From contig NZ_JAOQJQ010000005.1 of NCBI RefSeq assembly GCF_025566885.1, forward strand, positions 186,001 to 250,000: a stretch of 64,000 nt of DNA, given 5' to 3'. This DNA is from Brotonthovivens ammoniilytica. Lineage in GTDB: Bacteria; Bacillota; Clostridia; Lachnospirales; Lachnospiraceae. A program made the position numbers and the translations under genes. The notes under the pieces were generated by a model that saw only the letters and a list, made by a program, of their open reading frames with translations, did no database searches and was not told where the DNA came from. This document shows positions 8,647-17,157 of the stretch, piece after piece (the first letter of the stretch is position 1; the number at the start of each line of letters is the position of its first letter).

Positions 8647-9438
8647 TTACTGATTTCCCTGTGCATATCTGCTGAGGAACTGCTTTGTACGCTCTTCTTT
8701 TGGATGGTCAATCACCTGTTTTGCGTCTCCCTGCTCAACAATATAACCGTCATCCATAAAAATAATCTGATCTGCCACATTTCTTGCAAAATCCATCTCA
8801 TGAGTAACAATAATCATTGTGGTGTTCTTATCCGCAAGGCCCCGGATGACTTTTAACACCTCTCCGGTAAGCTCCGGATCCAGCGCTGATGTAGGTTCAT
8901 CAAAACACAGGATATCCGGTTCCAGCGCAAGAGCTCTTGCAATAGCCACACGCTGCTGCTGTCCCCCGGACAGCTGGTGGGGATAATGGTTAATACGGTC
9001 AGACAGCCCCATCTGTGCCAGCAATGCTTTTCCATGGGCTTCGATCTGCTCATAGACCGCTTTTTTCTGATCTTTATAATCGGGGCGCTCCTGAGCCAGA
9101 AGCTTTTCTGCCAGAATTACATTTTCCAGCGCCGTATACTGGGGAAACAGATTAAACGACTGGAAAACCATCCCGAAATGCAGGCGCTTCTTTCTAAGCA
9201 TTTCCTCTTTTTCATGTTTATTAACCGCTGCGTCAAACAGGGTTTCTCCTGCCACCGAAAAATTGCCGCCATTAGGTGTCTCAAGAAAATTCAGACATCG
9301 CAGCAATGTAGTCTTTCCGGAACCGGAAGAACCGATAATTGCCAGTGCATTTCCTTCTTCCAGGGAAAAGCTGACATCTTTCAGAACCTTGGTTTTTCCA
9401 AAATGTTTTTCAATGTTATTTACTTCCAGAATCGCCAT
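8647..9438 (-). CDS. Polar amino acid ABC transporter ATP-binding protein
   Basis: 263 residues with all motor motifs: Walker A GSSGSGKTT (about 36-44), Q-loop VFQSFNLF, signature LSGGQQQR, Walker B ILCFDEPTSALDPE and the switch His in IVTHEMDFA. It belongs to the GlnQ/ArtM/TcyN group that powers uptake of polar amino acids. About 25 extra residues precede the Q-loop (VNKHEKEEMLRKKRLHFG), as in TcyC/TcyN-like members. It is third in an operon after binding protein and permease, 11 nt from the permease. Confidence 0.95.
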   Translation of the reverse strand: MAILEVNNIEKHFGKTKVLKDVSFSLEEGNALAIIGSSGSGKTTLLRCLNFLETPNGGNFSVAGETLFDAAVNKHEKEEMLRKKRLHFGMVFQSFNLFPQYTALENVILAEKLLAQERPDYKDQKKAVYEQIEAHGKALLAQMGLSDRINHYPHQLSGGQQQRVAIARALALEPDILCFDEPTSALDPELTGEVLKVIRGLADKNTTMIIVTHEMDFARNVADQIIFMDDGYIVEQGDAKQVIDHPKEERTKQFLSRYAQGNQ

Positions 9439-9449
9439 GTTTTCCCTCC

Positions 9450-10103
9450 TTATTTAAAATAGTTTAATCTGCGTTCAATGTAGTTAAATACCAGGGTAAG
9501 AACTCCTACAAACGCCAGATAAAATACACCGGTATAGAACAAAGGCCATACAAGTCCTGCTGATTTCATAAATGAGAATCCTGCAAATGTTAGCTCATAA
9601 GCCGCGATAATCCGGGCCAGAGAAGTATCTTTTACAAGTGTAATAATCTCATTTGACATAGGCGGAACAACCCGTTTAATCATCTGCAGCAAAGTAATCT
9701 TAAAGAAAATCTGTCTGCGGGTCATGCCAAGCACCTCACCTGCTTCCCTTTGTCCTGCAGGGACGCCCTCAATGCCGCCCCGGAAAATAACGGAAAAATA
9801 ACAGGCATAGTTGATGGTAAAGGCAACTACTGTAGCCGTAACCCTTCCGGTCTCATTTCCGCTCCAGATATTGTATCCCAGCATTCCCGGAAGATAAAAA
9901 ATAACAATCAGCTGCAGCATCAGCGGTGTTCCTCTGATGATCCAGACAATTACCTGAACAATATAACGAACCGGTTTCCACTTACTCATAGACCCAAATG
10001 AGATAATCAGCCCCAGGGGCAGTGCAAAAACAAGGGTCAGAGCGAAGATTTCCAGCGTTGTCAGGAAACCAAATAACAATTCCTGCGTGACGTTCCAAAA
10101 CAT
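9450..10103 (-). CDS. Polar amino acid ABC transporter permease
   Basis: 217 residues with five or so membrane helices, the N-terminal HEQRO-type segment FGFLTTLEIFALTLVFALPLGLI and the EAA loop around EAGEVLGMTRRQIFFKITLLQMIKRVVPPMSNEII. It forms the channel of the amino-acid importer with the adjacent ATPase. A hairpin in the gap before it may lower its expression relative to the binding protein. Confidence 0.95.
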   Translation of the reverse strand: MFWNVTQELLFGFLTTLEIFALTLVFALPLGLIISFGSMSKWKPVRYIVQVIVWIIRGTPLMLQLIVIFYLPGMLGYNIWSGNETGRVTATVVAFTINYACYFSVIFRGGIEGVPAGQREAGEVLGMTRRQIFFKITLLQMIKRVVPPMSNEIITLVKDTSLARIIAAYELTFAGFSFMKSAGLVWPLFYTGVFYLAFVGVLTLVFNYIERRLNYFK

Positions 10104-10145
10104 AATTTTCTCTCCTCTGATCTGTTAAAACGGACTTCACATGAT

Positions 10146-10174
10146 AAGGCAGAGAGCACTGCGCCCTCTGCCTT
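10146..10174 (-). other. Intra-operon hairpin between binding protein and permease genes
   Basis: AAGGCAGAG (10146-10154) pairs with CTCTGCCTT (10166-10174), loop 11 nt. No U-run follows on the coding strand, so partial attenuation or 3'-end protection of the binding-protein message is likelier than full termination. Confidence 0.5.
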
Positions 10175-10202
10175 TCGCATCCATATTAAGATTTTGTACG
10201 GT

Positions 10203-11012
10203 TTATTTTGACGGTACAACGACAACCTGTGCGTTATTGCAGTATGCATTAGTGCATTCCATTGCAGATGTAACTTCATCTGTGAGGGTCATGCCGTTCC
10301 ATACTACATCCAGGTTTTTAGATTCCAGTTCCATGATTTTTGTGTCCCAGTCAATCTCCACAAACTGAATCTTTACACCCAGCTTTTCTGCAACCAGCTT
10401 TGCCATATCAGCATCAAAACCAATCCAGTCGCCATTGTCATCTTTGTAATCCATAGGTTCGAACTCTGTAATACCTACTACCAGTGTTCCCTTATCCTGA
10501 ATATAAGCTACATCGCTGTCTTTCTCAGCTGCTTTATATTCAGACTCACCCTGCTCTACAAGAGCATCCTGTACACCGTATTTTTCTGCAATTTCTTTCA
10601 TAGAGCCGTCAGCATAAGTTTCGGAAAATACCGCATTAATATAAGAAGCCAGATCAGATCCTTTGCGGCATCCAACTCCGTACTCTTCGGTTGTCAGCTC
10701 ATCTGTATGTTTCATATCCGGATAGCTTGTTCCTTCCCCGATCATGGCTCCGGCCATAAGCAGGTCTATAATCGCTGCGTCAGAAGTTCCAGAAGATACT
10801 TCCATCAGCGCATCCGCCTGTGAAGATACTGCATTATATTTGAAGTCTTTTTCCTTTGCAGCGGCCTCACCGGCAGAACCTGCCTCCACCGCATAGGTCA
10901 TTTTTGTTTCGTCAGCTGCACTGCCGCCCTGATCGGCATCTTTACCGCCGCATCCTGCAAATGTCAGACCTGCAGTTAAAACGGCCAACATAACTACCAG
11001 TTTCTTTTTCAT
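10203..11012 (-). CDS. Amino acid ABC transporter substrate-binding lipoprotein with circularly permuted domain order
   Basis: 269 residues with lipobox LTFAGC (Cys21). The order of the type II binding fold is reversed. Residues 39-146 match the second half of ordinary GlnH/ArtJ-type proteins (AVEAGSAGE 41-49, DAAIIDLLMAGAMI 78-91, EEYGVGCRKGSD 109-120, EIAEKYG 140-146). After a linker (147-174), residues 175-269 match the first half (GTLVVGITEFEPMDYKDDNG 175-194, GFDADMAKLVAEKLG 198-212, GMTLTDE 240-246, ending AYCNNAQVVVVPSK at the lobe-crossing strand). A single uninterrupted frame with its own signal and RBS argues against an assembly fault. It should still bind a polar amino acid for the two genes downstream. 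Confidence 0.9.
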   Translation of the reverse strand: MKKKLVVMLAVLTAGLTFAGCGGKDADQGGSAADETKMTYAVEAGSAGEAAAKEKDFKYNAVSSQADALMEVSSGTSDAAIIDLLMAGAMIGEGTSYPDMKHTDELTTEEYGVGCRKGSDLASYINAVFSETYADGSMKEIAEKYGVQDALVEQGESEYKAAEKDSDVAYIQDKGTLVVGITEFEPMDYKDDNGDWIGFDADMAKLVAEKLGVKIQFVEIDWDTKIMELESKNLDVVWNGMTLTDEVTSAMECTNAYCNNAQVVVVPSK

Positions 11013-11044
11013 ATGTCCTCTCCTCTAAACTATGTTACAATATT

Positions 11045-11060
11045 GAATACTTGAGTATTC
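11045..11060. promoter_or_regulatory. Candidate operator upstream of the amino acid ABC operon
   Basis: GAATACTTGAGTATTC is a 7+7 perfect palindrome with a two-base centre, 33 nt before the start of the binding-protein gene. The regulator is unknown; the site does not fit the ArgR box spacing. Confidence 0.4.
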
Positions 11061-11075
11061 TACCATAGTAGCACA

Positions 11076-12797
11076 CTAAAGTAAAGAGGATTTCCTCTGA
11101 TTTTTCACCATCTTGGTATATATTCCGTTTCGTTCCATTAACTCTTCCGGCGTTCCCTGCTCCACTGACCTTCCATCGGAAAGTACAACAATTTTATCCG
11201 CCCCGGCAACTGTCCGCATCCGGTGGGCGATAATCAGCACCGTTTTCTTCTCTATCAGCCTTGACAGGGCAGTTTGAATCTGTGTCTCGTTTTCCACATC
11301 CAGGGAGGCGGTTGCCTCATCCAGCAGAATAATAGGAGCGTCCTTTAAAAATGCTCTGGCAATAGAAATACGCTGCCGCTCTCCTCCTGAGAGTTCACAG
11401 CCATTTTCTCCGATACGGCTGTTCCACTTCTCTGGAAGCTTTTCTACAAACTCTGCACAGCCTGCCAAAGAAGCCGCCGCCAGCACCTCCTGATCGGAGG
11501 CATCCTTTCTGCCGATTCTGATATTTTCCATAATAGTATTGTCAAACAGGGTTACATCCTGAAATACGATAGAATACAGCGACATCAGCGTCTCCGGATC
11601 AATTCCTGCAATATCCATGCCTCCCACCGTAATCCTTCCGGACTGTATATCCCAAAACCTGGCGGCCAGACGTGATACGGTAGTTTTTCCTCCTCCGGAA
11701 GGACCCACCAGCGCAGTCACCTGTCCCTGTTTCGCTGTAAAGGAAACGTCTTTGAGTACCGTTTCTTTTTGGTTATAGGAAAATCCCACATGCTCAAATA
11801 CAATATCATATCCCCGGTTTGTCAGGCAGTTTTCACCGGTCTGCACCGGGTACTTCAAAATTTCATTCATCCTTCCAATATTTGTCCGGGTACTGATTAC
11901 AGCTGCAAGATTTTGCAGGGCGCTCTGCAAAGGATCATAAAGCCTTGATACTACCAGCAGAAAAACAAAAAATGTTAAAATATCCAAAGAACCTTTCATC
12001 AGCAGCACAGACCCTGCCAGTGCCACAGTAGCGATTCCAAGCTTTAAAATCAAAGATGCGCTGACAACAAATACAGCTGTTCCAAATTCTGAAATTACAG
12101 CTCTTTTTTCTACTGCTTTAATCTTACGATCTAACCCTTCCAGATAACTGTCCTCCGCGTTGCACGCCTTTAAATCCCTGACAGTTTCCAGGCATTCCTG
12201 AATACCGTCGGCGCAGGCCATTTTTGCATCCATCTGCCGTTCATTCAGCTTTTCTTGTACTTTTGCAGAAAATCCTACAATTGCAAAAGATACGGGAAGC
12301 ACCCACAGCGCTGCCAGAGCCATCCTCCAGTCAAACGCAAACAGGCCGATGGAAATCAATACGGTAGATATTACAGAGCCTATCAGTTCCGGAATAAAAT
12401 GCGAGAAACTCTGTTCTAGAAATGTGCAGTCTGCCATAATTGTGCTGGTCAGATCTGCCAGATCCTTTTTTCCGAAAAAGGAAAGAGGGATTTTTCTAAG
12501 CTTTTCCGCCAGTGATACCCTTCTGATTCCACTCTCAACATAAGTGGCAAAATAAGTAGCGTTATACTGGAACCAGGTAGTTAAAAGCAGCAGTAAAATG
12601 CACAAAATACAGCCGGCCAGATAAAAACCCCATCCATAAGTTCTGCCCCCAAAAAGCAGGTCTTTAATCAACAGATAAAGCATTCCCACAGGAAACATCA
12701 AAGACAGATTCTGAAAAACACATGCGATGCATCCTTTCACAAGATCTTTTGCCCCCTGGCGGGACAATGCAAACTTTTCCTGAAGCCATTTTATCAT
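11076..12797 (-). CDS. ABC exporter half-transporter, permease plus ATPase (second subunit)
   Basis: 573 residues from ATG 12797. Six membrane helices fill about the first 310, followed by a full nucleotide-binding domain: GPSGGGKTT, LSGGERQR, IILLDEATASLDVEN and IAHRM. The start overlaps the stop of the preceding gene as ATGA and has GGAGG upstream, so an ATG 57 nt further up is not favoured. With its neighbour it should form a heterodimeric exporter (or siderophore-type importer) in the membrane. Both sites look catalytically intact. The substrate is unknown. Confidence 0.9.
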   Translation of the reverse strand: MIKWLQEKFALSRQGAKDLVKGCIACVFQNLSLMFPVGMLYLLIKDLLFGGRTYGWGFYLAGCILCILLLLLTTWFQYNATYFATYVESGIRRVSLAEKLRKIPLSFFGKKDLADLTSTIMADCTFLEQSFSHFIPELIGSVISTVLISIGLFAFDWRMALAALWVLPVSFAIVGFSAKVQEKLNERQMDAKMACADGIQECLETVRDLKACNAEDSYLEGLDRKIKAVEKRAVISEFGTAVFVVSASLILKLGIATVALAGSVLLMKGSLDILTFFVFLLVVSRLYDPLQSALQNLAAVISTRTNIGRMNEILKYPVQTGENCLTNRGYDIVFEHVGFSYNQKETVLKDVSFTAKQGQVTALVGPSGGGKTTVSRLAARFWDIQSGRITVGGMDIAGIDPETLMSLYSIVFQDVTLFDNTIMENIRIGRKDASDQEVLAAASLAGCAEFVEKLPEKWNSRIGENGCELSGGERQRISIARAFLKDAPIILLDEATASLDVENETQIQTALSRLIEKKTVLIIAHRMRTVAGADKIVVLSDGRSVEQGTPEELMERNGIYTKMVKNQRKSSLL

Positions 12798-14572
12798 AGA
12801 GCGCCTCCTTCCCTGGAAACCTTCCATGCTGCGGATGTCTGATAGTTTTCCCACATCCTGGCGAATATCCCATTCTGATTCATCAGTTCTTCTCCAGTGC
12901 CTTCTTCACAGATTTCTCCGTCTTTTAGCACATAAATACGGCTGGCATTTATTACCGTTGAAAGACGGTGGGCGATCATAATTACAGTTTTTTTCCTGGA
13001 CAATTCTGCAAAGGCTTCCTGGAACCGGCTTTCATTATCCGGATCCGCAAAGGCAGTTGCCTCATCTAGAATAACCACCGGCGTATTTTGCAGCATAACT
13101 CTTGCTATAGCAATCCGCTGCTGTTCCCCGCCGGACAAATACACGCCCCGGCTTCCAATTACAGTGTCGATACCATCCGGCAGTTTTTCGATAATATCCA
13201 TACACTGAGCGGCTTTCAACGCCGCCATAACCTCTTCCCTGGAAGTCTCAGGTCTTCCCATCCGGACATTTTCCAGAATAGAGTCCTTCACCAGATGACT
13301 GTTCTGGAATACAAAGGATACCGTCTCCATGAGCTCCTTTTTGGAAATTTCCCTGACATTAACTCCTCCTATCAGTACATTCCCCTGCTGCGCATCAAAA
13401 AAACGCGCTATAAGATTTGCAAGTGTTGTTTTCCCTCCTCCGGAAGGCCCCACAAATGCCGCAGTTTCACCGGGAGCAATTTTAAGGGAAATATCATGTA
13501 CGGCATCCTTAGTTCCGTCATAGCTGTAGCTTACATGACTTAAAACCACAGACGCATCCACAGGTGATTTGGGCTTCCCGGGTTCCCCAAGAGGCTTTAT
13601 CTCTAAAACACTGTCAATCCTTCCCAGGGCATCTTCCACGATCATTGCATTTTCACTCTGAAACATAATTCTGGTAAGGGTCAAAGAAATAACCGGAGTA
13701 ATAATAATATAAAACAGCAGATTCAACAGAAGTTCCTGTGTAACACCCCCCCTGGCCAAAATCAGCCCTCCGGCAATTAAAAATGCAAAAACACTGTTAA
13801 CCGCCGCCGTATACAGCATCATAGGACCTCTAAGCTGCCTGGTATAGGCAATCACCCAGGTCTGATAACGGTCGATGGCATCTTTAAATTTCTTAAAGGA
13901 AAAAACCGTCTGTCCAAAAGTTTTCACAACAGGAATCCCCCGGACATATTCCACAGCCTCGTTTGACATGTCATCTAAAGCATTCTGGTATTCACTCATT
14001 TTCTGCTGCATACCAGAGCCGGTCATACTCATCATAATCAAAAAACCAAGGACCACAGGAATCAGGCTTAAGAGGCCAAGCCTGAAGTCAAATACAAACA
14101 GCAGTACCAAAAGTCCCACCGGCGTGGCAATGGCCCCCGCCTTATCCGGCAGCTGATGAGCCAGATAGGTTTCTGTTGCCGCGCTGGATTCATTGACAAT
14201 TTTTCTAAGCTTCCCGCTTCCAAAACCATCCGCAAATCCCATGGGCAGCTTTACAATATGATGCATCGTTTTAATTCTGATATTAGATGCAATTCTGAAA
14301 GCCGCCACATGAGAGCACATAAGGGCTGCAATATAAACCAGTACCGCAGCCACTGCCAAAATAACTGCCATCCATCCATAATGTGTCAGTCCTTCTGCCT
14401 GCCCAAAATCAGGTGCTGCCCAAAGTACCTCTCTTATAATTTTCCAGATATACCAAAAGGGTATAAGGGCCAGTATTGCACTGGCCGCTGATAATATCCA
14501 TGACAAATATGCCAGATATTTATGATGCCCTGCATACCCAAGCAGACGCGATAAATTTGATTGTTTCTTCAC
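12794..14572 (-). CDS. ABC exporter half-transporter, permease plus ATPase (first subunit)
   Basis: 592 residues beginning at GTG 14572, 8 nt after GGAGG. Six membrane helices to about residue 310 are followed by GPSGGGKTT, LSGGEQQR, VVILDEATAFADPDN and IAHRLS. The pairing with the next gene through a 4-nt ATGA overlap and the upstream TetR gene suggest a co-regulated efflux pump. Alternatively, the iron-siderophore import pairs of the YbtPQ/IrtAB type have the same architecture, and the GTTAGT palindrome upstream would suit metal control. Confidence 0.9.
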   Translation of the reverse strand: MKKQSNLSRLLGYAGHHKYLAYLSWILSAASAILALIPFWYIWKIIREVLWAAPDFGQAEGLTHYGWMAVILAVAAVLVYIAALMCSHVAAFRIASNIRIKTMHHIVKLPMGFADGFGSGKLRKIVNESSAATETYLAHQLPDKAGAIATPVGLLVLLFVFDFRLGLLSLIPVVLGFLIMMSMTGSGMQQKMSEYQNALDDMSNEAVEYVRGIPVVKTFGQTVFSFKKFKDAIDRYQTWVIAYTRQLRGPMMLYTAAVNSVFAFLIAGGLILARGGVTQELLLNLLFYIIITPVISLTLTRIMFQSENAMIVEDALGRIDSVLEIKPLGEPGKPKSPVDASVVLSHVSYSYDGTKDAVHDISLKIAPGETAAFVGPSGGGKTTLANLIARFFDAQQGNVLIGGVNVREISKKELMETVSFVFQNSHLVKDSILENVRMGRPETSREEVMAALKAAQCMDIIEKLPDGIDTVIGSRGVYLSGGEQQRIAIARVMLQNTPVVILDEATAFADPDNESRFQEAFAELSRKKTVIMIAHRLSTVINASRIYVLKDGEICEEGTGEELMNQNGIFARMWENYQTSAAWKVSREGGAL

Positions 14573-14629
14573 CTAGATACCTCCTTTTCATTTTAGATTC
14601 GCTTTTTTCTTTATAATATCCTCCTTATT

Positions 14630-14645
14630 GTTAGTCATAACTAAC
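14630..14645. promoter_or_regulatory. Candidate operator in front of the ABC exporter genes
   Basis: GTTAGTCATAACTAAC has perfect 6-bp arms around CATA, 58 nt before the GTG start. It differs from the palindrome in front of the TetR gene, so another regulator (possibly metal-responsive) may act here. Confidence 0.4.
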
Positions 14646-14705
14646 CTTCATATAAAAACAGATCGTACAATCAGGCGGCGGGCGCAGATACCTCCGGGCT
14701 AATCA

Positions 14706-15317
14706 TTAGTATCCCAGCACCGCCTGCCATCCTGCCGTATAAAATTGTCTGAGCTCTTTGACATATTCTACCGCCTGGGCTTTTGGCATATCGTGCACAA
14801 CCATTTCAAAAAAACCATTAAACATACCCGTAATCAGAATGTGCTCCAGCTGAGGATCTATTTCCTTTAAATTCTGCCCAAGGCTGTGCATAGACTGGAT
14901 AAACTTATGTGTCCCCTTTACTTCGCTTTCCACCATTTTATGAACAAAATGCTCGTACTTTGTACCCTCCGAGCACAAAATCAGCAGTTTAAAAACTTCC
15001 AGATGCTGGTATACATAATCCAGCATCCAGTCCATGCACGCTCCGGAAATCTTTCCCATTTCCTCTTTCTGCAGTCTGGGAGGAAGCATAGCAAATTCTC
15101 TCTGGGCTCCCTCAAATCTCTCCAGCATAACCTCAGCCTGCTCTCCCACCAGTGCTTCAAACAGTTTTTCTTTGCTTCTGTAATATCCGTAAAAGGCTCC
15201 GGTAGTTACCCCGGCATCCTTTACAATGCTCCTTAAAGAAGCCGACTTAAATCCCTTCTTTAAAAATTCCTTTTTTCCTGCACGATGTATACTCTGTAAT
15301 GTAGTTAATTCATCCAC
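14706..15317 (-). CDS. TetR/AcrR family transcriptional regulator
   Basis: 203 residues from GTG 15317, with GGGGAG about 10 nt upstream. Residues 9-55 form the TetR helix-turn-helix (KEFLKKGFKSASLRSIVKDAGVTTGAFYGYYRSKEKLFEAL). The rest is the helical ligand domain. It precedes the exporter genes in the same direction by 133 nt and probably controls them and itself. Confidence 0.9.
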   Translation of the reverse strand: MDELTTLQSIHRAGKKEFLKKGFKSASLRSIVKDAGVTTGAFYGYYRSKEKLFEALVGEQAEVMLERFEGAQREFAMLPPRLQKEEMGKISGACMDWMLDYVYQHLEVFKLLILCSEGTKYEHFVHKMVESEVKGTHKFIQSMHSLGQNLKEIDPQLEHILITGMFNGFFEMVVHDMPKAQAVEYVKELRQFYTAGWQAVLGY

Positions 15318-15345
15318 CAGTAGTTTTCTCCCCTTTTCCTGTTAT

Positions 15346-15367
15346 AACAGTGTTATATAACAATGTT
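15346..15367. promoter_or_regulatory. Candidate TetR autoregulatory operator
   Basis: Centre TGTTATATAACA is a perfect 12-mer, extended to AACA/TGTT on both sides with one mismatch pair, giving a 22-bp dyad about 30 nt before the regulator start. This is a typical position and size for a TetR-family operator. Confidence 0.55.
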
Positions 15368-15438
15368 ATGTTATCACCACTTTTATAATTCTGTCAACAA
15401 AGCGGCCCCCTGAATCAGCGAGTTTTTTTCTCAATACT

Positions 15439-15463
15439 GCGTTTTTTCAGATAGAAAAAACGC
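15439..15463 (-). terminator. Hairpin downstream of the MFS gene
   Basis: GCGTTTTTTC (15439-15448) and GAAAAAACGC (15454-15463) pair perfectly with a 5-nt loop. It lies downstream of the MFS gene on the minus strand and upstream of the TetR promoter. Confidence 0.5.
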
Positions 15464-15637
15464 CAGCCCCAAAACCACTGTTTTTCAATTCCTGTTACAT
15501 TGTGTGGTTTCCGTCAGCTGACGTTTTTTGATCTGCCCTGTTATGGGCCGCCGGCAATTTATCTGCCTGTTTGGCGTTTTACTTATTGCTTATTTATTAT
15601 TTATGTATGGCAAATGCCTCAAACAGCTCCTGAAAAA

Positions 15638-17059
15638 TTATGAAATCTCTGCATTTGCAGAGCTTCCTTTTTCACGCTCTTCTTTCTCAAGCTCTTCCCG
15701 TACACGTCTTTCTATTTCTCTTATTTTTGCTTCTGTCCGGGCGCGTACTTCCTGTTCCTTTTTGAAATCCTGATTATATTTATGTTCATTAATCAGCGCC
15801 ACAAGAATGATATTTACTCCTGCAACACAGGCAAATACAACATAAGCATACCGCAGACTTCCTGTAATATTTAATACAATACCGTTCACAGCAAAACACA
15901 GAGAGGTAAACAATCCCTGAATGGGGAATAAAACGCTGTTTACCTTGCTGAATCCCTGCCGGCCAAATACGGATGTCGGCAGTGAAGTTGTAAAGTTTGC
16001 AGAGCCTCCGATGGCCATACCAATCATGAAAATAGAAATATATACACCGAATGTAGTTTCAGATACATTGCAAAGCAGCGCCACAATATACCATACACCA
16101 AAGAAAATCATTGTTCTCTTTGTACCAAATTTATCATCGAACATACCGATAATAAAAGAACCAAACACACCGATGCAGGCAAGTACTGTCATAATTGCAA
16201 CTGCGTGAGCCTGGGAAAAGCCAAGCTGCTGATTTCTAACTACCAGCTGGCTCATAACTCCAACAGAACAGATCTGGAAAAATCCTGTAGTAATCGCAGT
16301 CAGCCACAAAGAACCATTGGTCAGCAATTTTTTTGTGGTCCAGCCGCCGTCATCATTTTCATCTGTCTGAGCGTCCGCATAATCCGCAGCGTATTCATCA
16401 TCCGAAACATTATCCGGATTCATTCCGCGCTCTCTAGGTGTGTTACGAATAAATAATGCACCTAATACTGCCAGCACAATTACTGCAACTGCCGGGATTA
16501 CTACTGCCATTCTGACCCCAAGCTGATTTACCAGAGCTGTAATCATCGGCACATAAAAGGCAGAAGCCAGATTGTGTCCCATTGTGGTATATCCCATGAT
16601 AATTCCCTTTTTCTTGGGGAACCACTGCGCCACCAGGGCTCCTCCGGCAATATATCCCGCCGACATAATGCCTCCGGCAACAAAGCACATGGCAATTGTA
16701 TAAACTGCTAAATTCGGAGCATTACCGATTACAATATAGCAGGCCGCAGCTACAACCATGCAGACTGCAGAAGTCTTTCTGGCTCCCCATTTCCGGTTCA
16801 GCTGTCCTACCAGCACAAACAAAAGCACACCAACAACTCCGGCAATAGAGTTACAATTTAAAACAGTTCCCGACAAAACGCCAAGACGTTCGGCAATGGC
16901 CGGAGCAGTAATATTGGATCCGTCATTTACAAAGCCAACGTAAAACCAGAACATCGCCATACAATAAAAAATAATTCCCCATCCGGCTTTTCCGAAATTT
17001 ACCACCGAATGATTTTCCTTATTTTCCGGTTCAAGATCAATTACTATTTTACCTTTCAT
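15638..17059 (-). CDS. MFS transporter, OFA (oxalate/formate antiporter-like) type
   Basis: 473 residues with about 12 membrane helices and the MFS loop GQLNRKWGARKTSA. The overall pattern (YIAGGALVAQWFPKKKGIIMGYTTMGHNLASAF) is that of OFA-family carriers for small organic acids. The last 45 residues are a highly charged helical tail (KEQEVRARTEAKIREIERRVREELEKEE) reaching into the cytoplasm, unusual in length for this family. Start supported by GGAGG. No partner gene is adjacent, so the substrate is open. Confidence 0.88.
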   Translation of the reverse strand: MKGKIVIDLEPENKENHSVVNFGKAGWGIIFYCMAMFWFYVGFVNDGSNITAPAIAERLGVLSGTVLNCNSIAGVVGVLLFVLVGQLNRKWGARKTSAVCMVVAAACYIVIGNAPNLAVYTIAMCFVAGGIMSAGYIAGGALVAQWFPKKKGIIMGYTTMGHNLASAFYVPMITALVNQLGVRMAVVIPAVAVIVLAVLGALFIRNTPRERGMNPDNVSDDEYAADYADAQTDENDDGGWTTKKLLTNGSLWLTAITTGFFQICSVGVMSQLVVRNQQLGFSQAHAVAIMTVLACIGVFGSFIIGMFDDKFGTKRTMIFFGVWYIVALLCNVSETTFGVYISIFMIGMAIGGSANFTTSLPTSVFGRQGFSKVNSVLFPIQGLFTSLCFAVNGIVLNITGSLRYAYVVFACVAGVNIILVALINEHKYNQDFKKEQEVRARTEAKIREIERRVREELEKEEREKGSSANAEIS

Positions 17060-17079
17060 TCCAAAACCTCCATTTTTTA

Positions 17080-17098
17080 TGATAATTTTATTTTATCA
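17080..17098. promoter_or_regulatory. Inverted repeat upstream of the MFS gene
   Basis: TGATAA (17080-17085) and TTATCA (17093-17098) are complementary arms with a 7-nt spacer, about 20 nt before the MFS start. In such AT-rich sequence the match may be accidental. Confidence 0.25.
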
Positions 17099-17157
17099 AA
17101 GAGGTTTTTTAAGAAATATATAAGAAAATTACGATTTTATTTATTTTTTTACGGATT

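Noticed and set aside
8977..9462. 161-codon plus-strand frame
   Set aside because: Antisense to the amino-acid ABC ATPase; no independent support.
13088..14491. Several plus-strand frames of 64-151 codons
   Set aside because: Antisense shadows of the ABC exporter gene.
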